DNA from: Bacteroidota bacterium
Lineage (GTDB): Bacteria; Bacteroidota; Bacteroidia; Cytophagales; Cyclobacteriaceae
Direction: 5' to 3'
Assembly: GCA_947470895.1 (NCBI GenBank)
Contig: CANIVF010000006.1
Span: 1 to 64,000, forward strand
Length of the DNA: 64,000 nucleotides
Part shown: positions 17,343 through 29,345 of the stretch, one piece after another
How positions within the stretch are numbered: the stretch's first letter is position 1
Layout: each line of letters opens with the position of its first letter
Program-made: the position numbers and the translations under genes
The notes under the pieces: model-generated
What the model was told of the DNA's origin: nothing
Seen by the model: the letters and a program-made list of their open reading frames with translations, nothing else
Database searches by the model: none

Positions 17343-20300
17343 TTGACAAAGAAGACAGCAACTAACAGGATTGACTTCTCATCTATTGAGAAGGTATTGG
17401 AATATCCCGATTTTCTGGATATCCAACTTCAATCATTCAAGGATTTTCTCCAAATAGAAACTCCCGCAGAAAAAAGGCAGAACGAAGGTCTCTTCAAAGT
17501 TTTTGCTGAGAACTTCCCAATCTCCGATTCACGCGAAAACTTCGTGCTTGAATTTGTTGATTATACCATCGATCCACCCAAGTATGATGTGGACGAGTGC
17601 ATAGATAGAGGTTTGACCTTCTCTGTGCCATTAAAAGCAAAACTTCGTCTTACTTGTAATGACGAGGATAACGAAGATTTCGAAACCATTGAGCAGGAAG
17701 TGTTTCTTGGAAACATTCCTTATATGACTGAGAAAGGCTCCTTTGTAATCAACGGAGCGGAGCGCGTAATTGTATCGCAATTGCACCGTTCTCCAGGTGT
17801 GTTTTTCGCCATGAGTAAACACACGAACGGAACGAAGTTATACTCAGCCCGTATCATTCCCTTCAAAGGGTCTTGGATCGAATTTGCTACCGATGTAAAT
17901 GCCGTCATGTATGCATACATCGATCGTAAGAAAAAATTCCCAGTAACTACATTGCTGCGGGCAATCGGTTATGGTACTGATAAAGACATCTTGGATCTCT
18001 TCGGACTTTCTGAAGAAATCGAAGCGAACAAGAATACGCTTAAAAAAACTGTTGGCCGCAAGCTGGCTGCACGTGTTTTAAAAACCTGGACCGAAGATTT
18101 CGTGGATGAAGATACTGGTGAAGTAGTATCCATCGATCGTAATGAAGTGCTGTTGGAGCGCGACCACGTGATCACTGCTGAAGATGTAGATACGGTTCTG
18201 GAATCAGGTGTCAAGTCAATTATTCTTCACAGAGAAGATGTGAACGTTGCTGATTTCCATATTATCTTCAATACGCTCGCTAAAGATAACTCGAACTCAG
18301 AGAAAGAAGCGGTAGAACAAATCTATCGTCAATTAAGAAATACCGAAGCACCTGATGAGCAAACAGCTCGCGATGTTATTCAGAGCTTGTTCTTCAGTGA
18401 GAAACGTTATGACTTAGGTGAAGTTGGTCGTTACAGAATTAATAAGAAGTTAGGTCTTGATCTAAGCTTCGATCAGCGTGTGTTAACTACGGAGGATATT
18501 ATTCTTATCGTTAAATATCTGATTGGTCTTATTAATTCAAAGGCGGTTGTTGATGATATTGACCACTTGAGCAATAGACGTGTAAGAACAGTAGGTGAAC
18601 AATTATATTCTCAGTTTGGTGTAGGCCTTGCCCGTATGGCTCGAACCATCAAAGAAAGAATGAACGTTCGTGATAACGAAGACTTCAAGCCTGTTGATTT
18701 GATCAATGCGCGCACATTGTCCTCAGTTATCAACTCGTTCTTTGGAACCAATCAACTTTCACAGTTCATGGATCAAACCAATCCCTTGGCTGAGATTACT
18801 CACAAGCGTAGAATGTCGGCACTCGGGCCAGGCGGTCTATCCCGAGAGCGTGCCGGTTTTGAAGTTCGTGACGTTCATTATACACACTATGGTCGCTTGT
18901 GTACCATTGAAACTCCGGAAGGTCCTAACATTGGGTTGATTTCGTCTCTCTGCGTTCATGCAAAAGTGAACAAGATGGGCTTCATCGAAACACCTTACCG
19001 CAAAGTTGAAAATGGTAAAGTGAAAGGTAAAGACGTAATATTCTTAACTGCCGAAGAAGAAGACACACATAACATCGCCCAGGCTAATATCAGAATTAAG
19101 CCTAGCGGTGACTTGGAAGAAGATAAAGTAAAGGCTCGTTTTGAAGGTGACTTCCCCGTGGTGGATCCAAAAGACATCCGCTACATGGATATCGCTCCCA
19201 ATCAAATTGTGTCAATCGCAGCTTCGTTGATTCCGTTCCTCGAGCATGATGATGCGAACCGTGCATTGATGGGTTCAAACATGCAGCGTCAGGCCGTGCC
19301 ATTGGTAAGACCAGAGGCTCCTGTTGTGGGCACTGGATTAGAAAGTAGAATAGCACTTGACTCTCGTACGTTGGTATTATCAGAAGGTAATGGAACTGTT
19401 GAGTTTGTTGATGCTAAGAAAATTGTCGTGAGATATGAAGTATCTGACGAGCAGCAATTAGTTCGTTTTGACGATGAAGTGAAGTCATACACCTTGATTA
19501 AGTTCAGAAGAACCAATCAGGATACTTGTATCAATTTAACTCCATTGGTTAGGAAGGGCAACAGAGTTACAAAAGGACAACCGTTATGCCAAGGTTACGG
19601 AACTTCCAACGGAGAGCTAGCTCTTGGACGCAACTTGTTAGTGGCCTACATGCCTTGGCAGGGATATAACTTCGAGGATGCGATTGTAATTTCTGAGCGT
19701 GTAGTACGGGATGATGTTTACACATCCATTCACGTAGAAGAGTTTGAACTTGAAGTACGTGATACCAAACGTGGAGAAGAAGAATTAACTTCTGAAATTC
19801 CAAACGTAAGTGAAGAAGCAGTAAAGCATCTTGATGAAAACGGTATCATCCGCATAGGCGCTGAAGTTAAAGAAGGGGATATTCTGATTGGTAAGATCAC
19901 ACCAAAGGGAGAAACCGATCCTACCCCAGAAGAAAAATTATTAAGAGCGATCTTCGGTGATAAGGCCGGAGATGTGAAGGATGCTTCGATGAAGGCACCT
20001 CCATCATTGAAAGGGGTTGTTATTGAAACCAAGTTATTCTCAAGACCTAAGCGTGACAAAGATGTGCGCACGAAGTCTAAGAAGGAACTCGATGGATTAA
20101 AGAATCGCTACAGCAAAGAATTAACAGATTTGCGTAATGAGATGATCAAGAAATTGACCACTCTACTCACTGGCAAAACCAGTCAGGGCGTGAAACATAA
20201 ATTTGGTGATGAGTTGATCAGCAAAGGAGTGAAGTTCTCCGGTAAGGTGATTGAAAGCAATCTTTTTCCTGACAAGAACATCTATCGTGACGAAAGCAAT

Positions 20301-21212
20301 TACAATGTGCCTGAAGAGGTGAATTTGATTGTGGATATCAGCCTTGAAGCATGGACAACTGATGATCACACTAACGACTTGATTGCCGAAGTGGTGAAGA
20401 ATTATCTGAATAAGAGAAATGTTATTGCCGGTGAATTTAAGCGTGAACGTTTCACACTCGAAGTAGGCGATGAACTTCCTGCAGGTATTGTTCAATTGGC
20501 AAAAGTTTATGTTGCTAAGAAGCGTAAGCTGAAGGTGGGAGATAAGATGGCCGGTCGTCACGGAAATAAAGGTGTGGTAGCTCGTATCGTTCGCGAAGAA
20601 GATATGCCATTCCTGGAAGACGGAACTCCGGTAGACATTTGTTTGAACCCTCTTGGCGTACCTTCACGTATGAATCTGGGGCAGATTTACGAAACCGTTC
20701 TTGCATGGGCGGGTAAAAAATTAGGAAGGACATATGCAACTCCGATTTTTGACGGAGCTTCATTAGAGCAGGTTTCAGCTGAACTGAAAGAAGCTAATCT
20801 TCCTGAGTTTGGACGTACTTACTTGTATGATGGTTTGACCGGTGAGAAATTCGATCAACCTGTTACTGTAGGTATCGCTTACATGTTGAAACTGGGGCAC
20901 TTGGTGGATGATAAAATGCACGCACGTTCTATCGGACCGTACTCACTCATTACACAACAACCTCTTGGTGGTAAAGCGCAATTTGGTGGTCAGCGTTTTG
21001 GAGAAATGGAAGTGTGGGCAATTGAAGCATTCGGTGCATCGCATATTCTTCAGGAAATCCTTACCATTAAGTCTGATGATGTGATTGGTAGAGCTAAGGC
21101 TTACGAATCAATCGTGAAAGGCGAAACCATGAGGAAGCCAAATATCCCTGAATCATTCAATGTACTGGTACATGAACTCAGAGGCTTGGCATTGGAGATC
21201 ACAATGGATTGA
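17343..21212 (+). CDS. rpoB: RNA polymerase subunit beta
   Basis: 1289 residues starting at TTG 17343 (no earlier in-frame ATG). The rifampicin-pocket region (near residue 480) reads [20 protein letters not shown] and [19 protein letters not shown], with the usual D, H and S positions unmutated. Later blocks [28 protein letters not shown] (active-site lysines) and the C-terminal [12 protein letters not shown] are all present. Forms the catalytic core with RpoC. Confidence 0.98.
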   Translation: MTKKTATNRIDFSSIEKVLEYPDFLDIQLQSFKDFLQIETPAEKRQNEGLFKVFAENFPISDSRENFVLEFVDYTIDPPKYDVDECIDRGLTFSVPLKAKLRLTCNDEDNEDFETIEQEVFLGNIPYMTEKGSFVINGAERVIVSQLHRSPGVFFAMSKHTNGTKLYSARIIPFKGSWIEFATDVNAVMYAYIDRKKKFPVTTLLRAIGYGTDKDILDLFGLSEEIEANKNTLKKTVGRKLAARVLKTWTEDFVDEDTGEVVSIDRNEVLLERDHVITAEDVDTVLESGVKSIILHREDVNVADFHIIFNTLAKDNSNSEKEAVEQIYRQLRNTEAPDEQTARDVIQSLFFSEKRYDLGEVGRYRINKKLGLDLSFDQRVLTTEDIILIVKYLIGLINSKAVVDDIDHLSNRRVRTVGEQLYSQFGVGLARMARTIKERMNVRDNEDFKPVDLINARTLSSVINSFFGTNQLSQFMDQTNPLAEITHKRRMSALGPGGLSRERAGFEVRDVHYTHYGRLCTIETPEGPNIGLISSLCVHAKVNKMGFIETPYRKVENGKVKGKDVIFLTAEEEDTHNIAQANIRIKPSGDLEEDKVKARFEGDFPVVDPKDIRYMDIAPNQIVSIAASLIPFLEHDDANRALMGSNMQRQAVPLVRPEAPVVGTGLESRIALDSRTLVLSEGNGTVEFVDAKKIVVRYEVSDEQQLVRFDDEVKSYTLIKFRRTNQDTCINLTPLVRKGNRVTKGQPLCQGYGTSNGELALGRNLLVAYMPWQGYNFEDAIVISERVVRDDVYTSIHVEEFELEVRDTKRGEEELTSEIPNVSEEAVKHLDENGIIRIGAEVKEGDILIGKITPKGETDPTPEEKLLRAIFGDKAGDVKDASMKAPPSLKGVVIETKLFSRPKRDKDVRTKSKKELDGLKNRYSKELTDLRNEMIKKLTTLLTGKTSQGVKHKFGDELISKGVKFSGKVIESNLFPDKNIYRDESNYNVPEEVNLIVDISLEAWTTDDHTNDLIAEVVKNYLNKRNVIAGEFKRERFTLEVGDELPAGIVQLAKVYVAKKRKLKVGDKMAGRHGNKGVVARIVREEDMPFLEDGTPVDICLNPLGVPSRMNLGQIYETVLAWAGKKLGRTYATPIFDGASLEQVSAELKEANLPEFGRTYLYDGLTGEKFDQPVTVGIAYMLKLGHLVDDKMHARSIGPYSLITQQPLGGKAQFGGQRFGEMEVWAIEAFGASHILQEILTIKSDDVIGRAKAYESIVKGETMRKPNIPESFNVLVHELRGLALEITMD

Positions 21213-21217
21213 AAGTT

Positions 21218-21262
21218 AATAGTCGATAGTTTATAGTCAACAGCACTATGGACTATCGACCA
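21218..21262. repeat. Dyad repeat between rpoB and rpoC
   Basis: GTCGATAGT (21222-21230) pairs with ACTATCGAC (21252-21260); inside, ATAGTC (21233-21238) can pair alternatively with GACTAT (21251-21256). The AGTC/ATAG-rich wording resembles intergenic repeats common in Bacteroidota genomes. No U-tract follows, so it is not a simple terminator; it could be an mRNA stability or processing site. Confidence 0.55.
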
Positions 21263-21310
21263 TCTACTTTGGACTTATAATTGAATTAGTTAACTGAAAA
21301 AACACACAGC

Positions 21311-24300
21311 ATGTCTTTCAGAAAAAATAAAAAGATCAACAACGATTTCTCGAAAATCACCATCAGCTTAGCTTCTCCTGAATCAATTCTGGAAAGTTCG
21401 CACGGTGAAGTAACACAGCCTGAAACCATCAACTACAGAACTTATAAACCTGAGATGGGTGGATTGTTTTGTGAAAGAATTTTTGGTCCTGTAAAGGATT
21501 GGGAATGTCATTGCGGAAAGTACAAACGTATCCGTTATAAGGGTATCATTTGCGACCGCTGCGGTGTTGAAGTTACTGAAAAGAAAGTCAGACGCGAACG
21601 TATGGGGCACATTGAACTTGTGGTGCCAGTAGCTCATATCTGGTACTTCCGTTCATTACCCAACAAGATTGGTTATTTGTTAGGTCTTCCTACCAAGAAA
21701 TTGGATCAGATCATTTATTACGAGCGCTATGTAGTTATTCAGGCTGGTATGAAGGAAGAAGATGGTGTGAACCGCCTTGATTTCCTTACTGAAGAAGAAT
21801 ACCTGGATATCCTGGATAAATTACCTCGCGAGAATCAATTGTTGGATGACAATGATCCTAAGAAATTCATTGCTAAGATGGGTGCAGATGCACTCGAGAT
21901 GTTGTTGTCTCGTGTGAACTTGGATGAGCTCTCGTATGAATTACGCAATCAGGCTGCTACAGATACTTCACAACAACGTAAGGCAGAGGCGTTGAAACGT
22001 TTGAAAGTGGTTGAAGCGTTCCGTGATGCGAATACAAGAATTGAAAACCGTCCTCAGTGGATGACCATAAAGATGGTTCCCGTTATTCCACCGGAATTGC
22101 GTCCATTGGTGCCATTGGATGGTGGTCGTTTTGCAACATCAGATTTAAATGATCTTTACAGACGCGTTATTATCCGTAACAACCGTCTCAAGAGATTGAT
22201 CGATATCAAAGCTCCTGAAGTTATTCTCCGTAACGAGAAGCGTATGCTACAGGAAGCGGTTGACTCCTTGTTTGATAATTCACGTAAAGTAAACGCAGTT
22301 CGTTCAGATGGTAACCGCGCATTGAAGTCATTGAGTGATATGCTGAAAGGTAAGCAAGGACGTTTCCGTCAGAACTTGCTTGGTAAGCGTGTTGATTACT
22401 CGGGTCGTTCAGTAATTGTGGTTGGTCCTGAATTGAAATTGCATGAGTGTGGTCTTCCTAAGGATATGGCGGCTGAGTTATTCAAGCCATTCATTATTCG
22501 CAAACTGATCGAAAGAGGTATTGTGAAGACTGTAAAGTCAGCTAAGAAAATAGTTGATCGCAAGGATCCTGTGGTGTGGGATATTTTGGAAAATGTATTG
22601 AAAGGGCATCCCGTTCTTTTGAACCGTGCTCCAACGCTTCACCGCTTGGGTATTCAGGCTTTCCAGCCTAAGCTGATTGAAGGAAAGGCGATTCAGTTGC
22701 ACCCGTTAGTTTGTACTGCGTTCAACGCTGACTTTGACGGTGACCAGATGGCCGTTCACGTGCCTCTTGGTCAGGAAGCAATTCTCGAAGCTTCTACACT
22801 GATGCTTTCTTCTCATAACATTTTGAACCCTGCTAACGGAGCTCCTATCACTGTACCTTCTCAGGACATGGTATTGGGTCTCTATTACTTGACCAAGGGA
22901 AGAAAAGATGAGAAAGGCGAAGGCAAGACCTTCTATTCTCCTGAAGAAGTAATCATTGCTTACAACGAACGCAAGCTATCCAAGCATGCCATCGTGAAAG
23001 TAAGAGTGAACATAAAAGATAAGAAGACAGGGATCATCAGCAACAAGCTTACCGAGACCGTTGCAGGTCGTGTCATTTTTAATGAAGTAGTTCCTGTAGA
23101 AGTTGGATTTGTGGATGAACTATTGACGAAGAAAAAACTTCAGACCATTATCGCAGAAGTATTTAAGTATGCTGGACAAGCGAAGACTGCGAAATTCTTA
23201 GATGACATCAAGGACATTGGTTTCCAAATGGCGTATCAGGGTGGTTTGTCAATGGGACTTGGTGATGTTAAAGTTCCTGATGAAAAGAAAAAATTAGTGG
23301 AGGAGGCTCAGAAGGAAGTTGCTTCAGTTTGGAACAACTACATGATGGGTCTTATCACCGACAACGAGCGTTACAATCAGGTGATTGATATCTGGACTCG
23401 TACGAATACGATGTTGACCAACACGCTGATGAAGCAGTTGGAAGAAGATCAGCAAGGATTCAACTCAATCTACATGATGATGCACTCCGGAGCCCGTGGT
23501 TCAAGAGAGCAGATTCGTCAGTTAGGTGGAATGAGAGGTCTGATGGCTAAGCCTCAGAAAAATCTTGCAGGCTCAGTAGGTTCAATCATCGAGAACCCGA
23601 TTCTTTCAAACTTCAAAGAAGGCTTGGATGTATTGGAGTACTTTATCTCGACACATGGTGCGCGTAAAGGTCTTGCCGATACAGCGCTGAAAACAGCAGA
23701 TGCTGGTTACTTAACCAGAAGATTGGTTGACGTTGCCCAGGACTTAGTAGTTACTGAAGAGGATTGTGGAACATTGCGCGGATTGAAAGTAACAGCATTG
23801 AAAGATAACGAGGATATCGTTGAGCCTTTGTCTGAACGTATCTTAGGTCGCGTAACTGTACATGATATTTACGATCCTCTCACCGAAGAATTGATTTGTC
23901 CAGCTAATGAGGAAATCAATGATGAGGTAGCTAAGAGAATTGAAGAAACCAGCATTGAAGAAGTTGAAATTCGCTCGGTATTAACATGCGAGACGAAAAT
24001 TGGTGGTTGTGCAAAATGTTATGGCAGAAATCTGGCCACAGGTAAAATGGTACAGGCAGGTGAAGCAGTAGGCGTAATCGCAGCTCAATCAATAGGTGAG
24101 CCTGGTACTCAGTTAACACTTCGTACATTCCACGTGGGTGGTACTGCCTCTAACATTGCAGTTGATGCAAACATCAAAGCGAAGTTTACAGGTACAGTTG
24201 AGTTTGAAGCGATTCGTACTGTAGATACTACTGATCGTGATGATAATAAGGTTAAGGTTGTAATGGGCCGCACCGGTGAAGTAAGAATACTTGATAGCGA

Positions 24301-25600
24301 AAAGCGGATTCTTATCACTAACAACGTCCCTTATGGAGCATTCTTAAGAGTGAAAGACGGTCAGAAGGTAGAGAAGGGAGAAGAGCTTTGCTATTGGGAT
24401 CCTTACAACGCAGTAATTTTATCTGAGTTTGATGGAGAAATTGGATACGAATCGATTATAGAAGGTATCACATTTAAAGAAGAATCGGACGAACAGACAG
24501 GTCACCGTGAAAAAGTAATCTCCGATACTCGTGATAAAACCAAGAATCCAGCCATCATTGTAAATGGCAAGAACGATACAAAAGGTTATAACATACCAGT
24601 TGGAGCTCACTTAGCTGTGGATGAGGGAGAAAAAATTAAAGCAGGTCAAGTGCTTGCCAAGATTCCTCGCACCATGGGTAAGTCAAGGGATATCACAGGA
24701 GGGTTGCCACGTGTAACTGAATTATTCGAAGCACGTAATCCTTCAAACCCAGCAGTGGTTAGTGAGATTGATGGTGTTGTTACTTATGGTGGTATCAAAC
24801 GTGGTAATCGTGAAATCTTCATCGAATCAAAGGATGGAGTTCAGAAGCGTTACCTGGTGCCATTGTCGAAGCACATCCTTGTACAAGACAATGACTTTGT
24901 GAAAGCAGGTCAACCATTATCGGACGGAGCTATTACTCCATCTGATATTCTTTCAATCAAAGGACCTACTGCTGTGCAGGAGTACCTGGTGAATGAAATT
25001 CAGGAAGTGTATCGCTTGCAGGGTGTGAAAATAAATGATAAGCATATTGAGTGTATCGTTAGTCAAATGATGCAGAAAGTAGAAATCATCGACTCAGGTG
25101 ATACTACATTCTTGCCAGGTGAATATGTTGACAAGTTTGAATTCCGCGAAGAGAACGACCGAGTTCTGGATAAGAAAGTGGTTATTGATTCAGGAGATTC
25201 TCAACGCTTCAAAGTAGGACAGATTATAAGCCCTCGTGAACTTCGTGATGAGAACTCTTCATTGAAGAGAAGAGACCAAAAGACAGTCGATGTTCGTGAT
25301 GCTCTTTCGGCAGTGTCGAGACCTACACTTCAAGGTATCACACAAGCTTCATTGAAGACTGAAAGTTGGCTGTCTGCAGCATCATTCCAAGAAACTACGA
25401 AGGTGCTCAGCGAAGCTGCTATCCGAGGTAAAGCTGACCATTTGATGGGATTGAAAGAGAACGTTATCGTTGGTCACTTGATTCCTGCAGGTACAGGTCA
25501 GAGAAGATTTAATGATATGATTGTGGGCTCAGAAGAAGAATATCAGAGATTGGTAGATGCGCCTGAGAGAAAACCAAAAGAAAGAGAGTTACAAGACTAA
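21311..25600 (+). CDS. rpoC: RNA polymerase subunit beta'
   Basis: 1429 residues. The catalytic magnesium-binding motif NADFDGD is at residues 472-478. Zinc sites: the N-terminal [20 protein letters not shown] and the later C-x6-C-x2-C cluster ([13 protein letters not shown]). The trigger loop region contains [19 protein letters not shown]. Closed by a terminator directly after the stop. Confidence 0.98.
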   Translation: MSFRKNKKINNDFSKITISLASPESILESSHGEVTQPETINYRTYKPEMGGLFCERIFGPVKDWECHCGKYKRIRYKGIICDRCGVEVTEKKVRRERMGHIELVVPVAHIWYFRSLPNKIGYLLGLPTKKLDQIIYYERYVVIQAGMKEEDGVNRLDFLTEEEYLDILDKLPRENQLLDDNDPKKFIAKMGADALEMLLSRVNLDELSYELRNQAATDTSQQRKAEALKRLKVVEAFRDANTRIENRPQWMTIKMVPVIPPELRPLVPLDGGRFATSDLNDLYRRVIIRNNRLKRLIDIKAPEVILRNEKRMLQEAVDSLFDNSRKVNAVRSDGNRALKSLSDMLKGKQGRFRQNLLGKRVDYSGRSVIVVGPELKLHECGLPKDMAAELFKPFIIRKLIERGIVKTVKSAKKIVDRKDPVVWDILENVLKGHPVLLNRAPTLHRLGIQAFQPKLIEGKAIQLHPLVCTAFNADFDGDQMAVHVPLGQEAILEASTLMLSSHNILNPANGAPITVPSQDMVLGLYYLTKGRKDEKGEGKTFYSPEEVIIAYNERKLSKHAIVKVRVNIKDKKTGIISNKLTETVAGRVIFNEVVPVEVGFVDELLTKKKLQTIIAEVFKYAGQAKTAKFLDDIKDIGFQMAYQGGLSMGLGDVKVPDEKKKLVEEAQKEVASVWNNYMMGLITDNERYNQVIDIWTRTNTMLTNTLMKQLEEDQQGFNSIYMMMHSGARGSREQIRQLGGMRGLMAKPQKNLAGSVGSIIENPILSNFKEGLDVLEYFISTHGARKGLADTALKTADAGYLTRRLVDVAQDLVVTEEDCGTLRGLKVTALKDNEDIVEPLSERILGRVTVHDIYDPLTEELICPANEEINDEVAKRIEETSIEEVEIRSVLTCETKIGGCAKCYGRNLATGKMVQAGEAVGVIAAQSIGEPGTQLTLRTFHVGGTASNIAVDANIKAKFTGTVEFEAIRTVDTTDRDDNKVKVVMGRTGEVRILDSEKRILITNNVPYGAFLRVKDGQKVEKGEELCYWDPYNAVILSEFDGEIGYESIIEGITFKEESDEQTGHREKVISDTRDKTKNPAIIVNGKNDTKGYNIPVGAHLAVDEGEKIKAGQVLAKIPRTMGKSRDITGGLPRVTELFEARNPSNPAVVSEIDGVVTYGGIKRGNREIFIESKDGVQKRYLVPLSKHILVQDNDFVKAGQPLSDGAITPSDILSIKGPTAVQEYLVNEIQEVYRLQGVKINDKHIECIVSQMMQKVEIIDSGDTTFLPGEYVDKFEFREENDRVLDKKVVIDSGDSQRFKVGQIISPRELRDENSSLKRRDQKTVDVRDALSAVSRPTLQGITQASLKTESWLSAASFQETTKVLSEAAIRGKADHLMGLKENVIVGHLIPAGTGQRRFNDMIVGSEEEYQRLVDAPERKPKERELQD

Positions 25601-25607
25601 AACTCAG

Positions 25608-25640
25608 ACCCCCTCCAACATGGAGGGGGTTTAATTTTTA
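25608..25640 (+). terminator. rpoC terminator
   Basis: ACCCCCTCCA (25608-25617), loop ACA, TGGAGGGGGT (25621-25630): a perfect 10-bp GC-rich stem followed by TTAATTTTTATTT. It ends the rplK-rpoC transcript, though the next gene begins only 6 bp after the end of this feature, so some readthrough may feed it. Confidence 0.88.
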
Positions 25641-25645
25641 TTTAT

Positions 25646-25969
25646 ATGGCTGAAGAAAAAAGCAATCCGGCTCCCAATCAGATTAATATTGAGTTATCGG
25701 AAGAGATAGCAGAAGGTATTTATTCCAATCTGGCAATGATTGCACACTCGAATAGTGAGTTTGTGATTGATTTTATACGGTTAATGCCAGGCGTACCTAA
25801 GGCAAGAGTGAAGTCTAGGGTAATCATTACTCCAGAGCATGCAAAAAGGCTTTTGGCAGCTTTGAAAGACAATATAAGTAAATATGAGTCCACGTTTGGG
25901 CCTATTAAGCAAACCAACGAAGCGCCTCAGTTTCCTATGAATTTTGGGGGCACCATAGGCGAAGCCTAG
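25646..25969 (+). CDS. DUF3467 domain protein
   Basis: 107 residues. The core EIAEGIYSNLAMIAHSNSEFVIDF followed by MPGVPKARVKSRVIITPEHAKRLL (core only: PGVPKARVKSRVI) is the DUF3467 family. The function is unknown. The position right after rpoC is one I recall as common in Bacteroidota. The rpoC terminator hairpin sits in its leader, so expression probably depends on readthrough or on a promoter not seen. Confidence 0.85.
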   Translation: MAEEKSNPAPNQINIELSEEIAEGIYSNLAMIAHSNSEFVIDFIRLMPGVPKARVKSRVIITPEHAKRLLAALKDNISKYESTFGPIKQTNEAPQFPMNFGGTIGEA

Positions 25970-26252
25970 CAATCGCAGCAAGTAACATTTGTTTTATCGT
26001 TGCAGATACACGCTTTTTTCGAAGCAGTAGAATGTCATCAATATCACACCTAAAAAGGGTTCTGTATTTTGATGAGTAATGTGATTTGACCTTTATTCAA
26101 AGGTTTATTTAATAACTTAGTTCTTTTAAAATTCAGCTCAGGAATTCAAGGTTTATACGACCAGATACAATAACCTGAACGGCTGAATGGAAATGCTTCA
26201 GAAATGCTTCAAATAGGTATCGGAATGAAAAGTCTGGCGGAAAATTGATTTT

Positions 26253-29039
26253 ATGAACAAGCAATTAATCTCAATCCTTTTTGCCTTTTTAAGTTTCGAT
26301 CTCTATGGTCAAAGTATTGTGGGCAAAGTTTTGGATTCAAAAACGTTAGAAGCTTTGCCTTTTGCCAATGTCTTTCTCAACAACACTACTATTGGCACCA
26401 CCACCGATATCAATGGAGACTTCAATTTGAATTCGATCAGAGATCCAGGTTCGTATGAACTCATATTCTCTTTTGTTGGCTATGAATCATATAAAATGAG
26501 AGTAAAGGTTGGACAAGAAAAAATTAACGCGGGCAGCATCAAATTGGTACCAACGGAAATTGAATTAAGTACCATAGAAGTTGTTGGAACACGTGATAAG
26601 GAATGGGAGAAGAAATTAAAAAAGTTTAAAAAGACCTTTCTTGGAGAGGAAAAACTTTCAGCCACTTGCAACATTCTTAATCCTTGGGTGATTGATTTTC
26701 TATTGGATAAAAATGGAAGATTTATAGCGAAAGCGATAGCACCAATTGAAATTCAAAACGATGGCTTAGGGTATAAAGTTATTTTTTATTTGACCAACTT
26801 CTGGAGTGACGCCACTGGTTATTCGATAACTGGAAATGCGCGATTCACTGAATTAAGAAGTGTAGATGCCAGTGAGTTACTAAAATGGCAAGAGAATAGA
26901 AAGAAATCATATCAGCATTCAACACACCATTTATTCAAATCAATAATAGAGAATAGAATATATGGTGAAGGGTTTAAATTCTATACGGAGACAGATGCCT
27001 TTAAGAACACATTTACGCGATCATCTGAATTCTATTCTGAATTAGGCAAAACGGTGATACCATACGATACCACCGGTATAGTGATGCCTGATAAGGAAAA
27101 AGGGTTTTATAGAATAAACTTAAAAGGAAGGGTGGAAGTGCACTATCGTAAGGAAAAGGCTTTAGTTCGAGTTTATCGGGATGTGTATGGACCAGTAAGT
27201 TGGATCCGATTAAGCAAAGATTTTGTAATTGTAAATAAAGATGGGTTTGCTAAAAACCCTACTGAGGTTGTTGTTTCGGGAGATATGAGTTCTGTTCGAG
27301 TAGCGGGTATGCTTCCGCTTGACTATAAGCCAATGCTAAAAACCGATGATGCTGTGGATAAGAATAACTTCTTAATGTTTCAGGAGCAAATCTATATGCA
27401 TTCGGATAAGCCTTACTACTATCCGGGAGAAACAGTTTGGTTTAAGGGCTATGTAAACTATGCTACCCCTGCTTGGCGCGATTCATTAAGTCGCACCGTG
27501 TATGTTGAACTTGTTGATAGAGAAAAAAAAACGGTGTTGAAGTCAAAGATTCTGGAGATTGCGAATGGAGTTTTTCATAATGAATTTCGACTCTCTGATA
27601 CTCTCGCGGCAAAAATATATTATCTACGAGCTTATACCAATTTTAATAGAAATTTTGGTGATGAAAATCTATACATTAAACCTCTGCCCGTACTAAATAT
27701 TACTGAAAAAGTGAATTATAGCACTCGGGTAAAAAATGAAGATTCGGATGAAAATTTTATTACCCTTAGCACGGATAAAAAATCATACAAGCCGAGAGAA
27801 AAAATAACTCTTTCAGTAAAATTAATGAATGATGACAACGAGCCTGTTTCTGGCAATCTATCAGTAACGGTTGTTGATTCCATGCAAGTTGCTCCTATTG
27901 CAATATCGGGCACTATTCTCGAGAATTATCCTCTTAAGGAAGTGCAAGATGATCGGACAAATAAAGATTTGACATTGCAAATCGAATATGGAATAAACTT
28001 TTCAGGTCGGTTTTTAAATGAAAGTGAACAGCCTGAGAGCGCGATGCTTAACATTCTTCAAATGAATCCGAGTTATTTTCTTATGGCTCAATCTGATGAT
28101 GAAGGTTTTTTTTCTGTAAAAGGATTATCTTTTTACGATACAGCAATATTTTCTGTTCAATCCTCCAGAGGAAAAAATGCCTATGGCCGGGGCGAATGGG
28201 TTAAGCCCAGTCCACCTTCAATTAATTTTAAGGAACTCGAAGATAATATTGACATTCTAAAAACGGATTTAGCTCAGCGAATTCTGTCAGAATACGAAGC
28301 GCCAAAGGGCACGCGGGTATTGCAAGAAGTAGTGATAAAGTCAGCTAAAATACAGGAAGAGTATAAAGGTGAATACAGAGTTCAGCGGTCCTATGGGAAA
28401 CCAGATCATGTGATTAAGAAAAATGATTTAAATCTGAACTATGGCAACTTGCTACTTGCTTTGCCAGGTAAGATACCAGGTTTGATTGTTAGGCAATCGT
28501 ATAATGAGGGGCAAGAAATGAGATGGGTGGTGTATGTTGAACGCGGGAAAAATAGTTCGATAAATAATCCGAAAGAGGTAATTGTCACCGTAAATGATGT
28601 TTTGATGAGTGGAACCCCAGAGAATATTCTATCCAACATAGACCCCGCTATTGTAGAGACCATCGAAGTAAAGAATGCAATAAATGTTCTGTACGGATCC
28701 TTCGGGGGAAGTGGTATTATTTCGATCTATACAAAAAAAGACTATCAAAAAAATGAGCGTGTTAAGCCCATAACTATGATGAAGGTACAGGGATATTCTC
28801 GTGCTTTGAAATTTAGCGCACCGGATTATAGTGATCCCCAAACAGATAAAGTTCAGGCTGACTACCGCTCTACGATATACTGGAATCCGGAAGTAACTAC
28901 CGATACTAAAACAGGATTGGCAAAGGTTTCCTTTTTTGCTGCCGACTTGCCTGGAAGGTATAGTATAGTGGTGGAAGGAGTTACCCAAAAAGGCGAGCCT
29001 GTGCGGAGCACTCGCTTTATAGTTGTGGCGAGCAAATAG
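26253..29039 (+). CDS. Carboxypeptidase-regulatory-like domain / MG2 / TonB plug protein
   Basis: 928 residues with a signal peptide (about 1-19). Order: CarboxypepD_reg-like beta domain (~20-105, SIVGKVLDSKTLEALPFANVF), an uncharacterised region (~120-360), a macroglobulin MG2-like domain (~370-480, MHSDKPYYYPGETVWFKGYV), another beta domain, then a TonB-receptor-plug-like domain (~690-820, GKIPGLIVRQ, ending GSGIISIYTKK). There is no beta-barrel after the plug, so it cannot be a channel by itself. Such hybrids are frequent in Bacteroidota and unexplained; an outer-membrane partner role is inferred. Stands alone between rpoBC and the str operon. Confidence 0.8.
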   Translation: MNKQLISILFAFLSFDLYGQSIVGKVLDSKTLEALPFANVFLNNTTIGTTTDINGDFNLNSIRDPGSYELIFSFVGYESYKMRVKVGQEKINAGSIKLVPTEIELSTIEVVGTRDKEWEKKLKKFKKTFLGEEKLSATCNILNPWVIDFLLDKNGRFIAKAIAPIEIQNDGLGYKVIFYLTNFWSDATGYSITGNARFTELRSVDASELLKWQENRKKSYQHSTHHLFKSIIENRIYGEGFKFYTETDAFKNTFTRSSEFYSELGKTVIPYDTTGIVMPDKEKGFYRINLKGRVEVHYRKEKALVRVYRDVYGPVSWIRLSKDFVIVNKDGFAKNPTEVVVSGDMSSVRVAGMLPLDYKPMLKTDDAVDKNNFLMFQEQIYMHSDKPYYYPGETVWFKGYVNYATPAWRDSLSRTVYVELVDREKKTVLKSKILEIANGVFHNEFRLSDTLAAKIYYLRAYTNFNRNFGDENLYIKPLPVLNITEKVNYSTRVKNEDSDENFITLSTDKKSYKPREKITLSVKLMNDDNEPVSGNLSVTVVDSMQVAPIAISGTILENYPLKEVQDDRTNKDLTLQIEYGINFSGRFLNESEQPESAMLNILQMNPSYFLMAQSDDEGFFSVKGLSFYDTAIFSVQSSRGKNAYGRGEWVKPSPPSINFKELEDNIDILKTDLAQRILSEYEAPKGTRVLQEVVIKSAKIQEEYKGEYRVQRSYGKPDHVIKKNDLNLNYGNLLLALPGKIPGLIVRQSYNEGQEMRWVVYVERGKNSSINNPKEVIVTVNDVLMSGTPENILSNIDPAIVETIEVKNAINVLYGSFGGSGIISIYTKKDYQKNERVKPITMMKVQGYSRALKFSAPDYSDPQTDKVQADYRSTIYWNPEVTTDTKTGLAKVSFFAADLPGRYSIVVEGVTQKGEPVRSTRFIVVASK

Positions 29040-29210
29040 ATAATCTCTTCAATTTAATCAAAGAGAGACTTGGCAAACATTTGCTTTGGACTTTCAATTT
29101 AAATCGGATGAACAAATACGCGAGCCTATTGGATTTAAGTATTTAAGTTTTTGTAGCTTTTCAGATAAAATAGTCAATTCGGGGTAATTTCGTGGTTTTG
29201 TTAAATTAAA

Positions 29211-29236
29211 TCTCTTCAATAAGACCTTTGAAGAGA
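29211..29236 (+). other. Inverted repeat upstream of the rpsL promoter
   Basis: TCTCTTCA and TGAAGAGA (8 bp each) are separated by 10 bp. It lies about 40 bp upstream of the -33 element and lacks a U-tract. It may end the preceding transcript weakly or bind a regulator; the rest of the 305-bp gap shows nothing else apart from the promoter. Confidence 0.4.
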
Positions 29237-29276
29237 GTTGCTTTCGGAAGCCTCCAAAAATTCTTTAAATAAAGGT

Positions 29277-29307
29277 TTTGTATCCTTCCATTCTTTAAAT
29301 ACCTTTG
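29277..29307 (+). promoter_or_regulatory. Bacteroidota-type promoter of the str operon
   Basis: TTTG (29277-29280), 19 bp, TACCTTTG (29300-29307): a full consensus match 38 bp before the rpsL ATG, so the leader is short. Confidence 0.82.
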
Positions 29308-29345
29308 CAGTCCTTATTTTTGAAGGGTTTTAAAATAAAATATAA

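Noticed and set aside
20163..20561. 132-codon minus-strand frame inside rpoB
   Set aside because: Antisense shadow of rpoB coding sequence without a start signal or recognisable domain.
26190..26211. Tandem 11-bp duplication GAAATGCTTCA
   Set aside because: Two copies only, in a non-coding gap; most likely a chance slip, too little to build a feature.
28629..28988. 119-codon minus-strand frame inside the plug-domain gene
   Set aside because: Antisense shadow with no homology or leader features.
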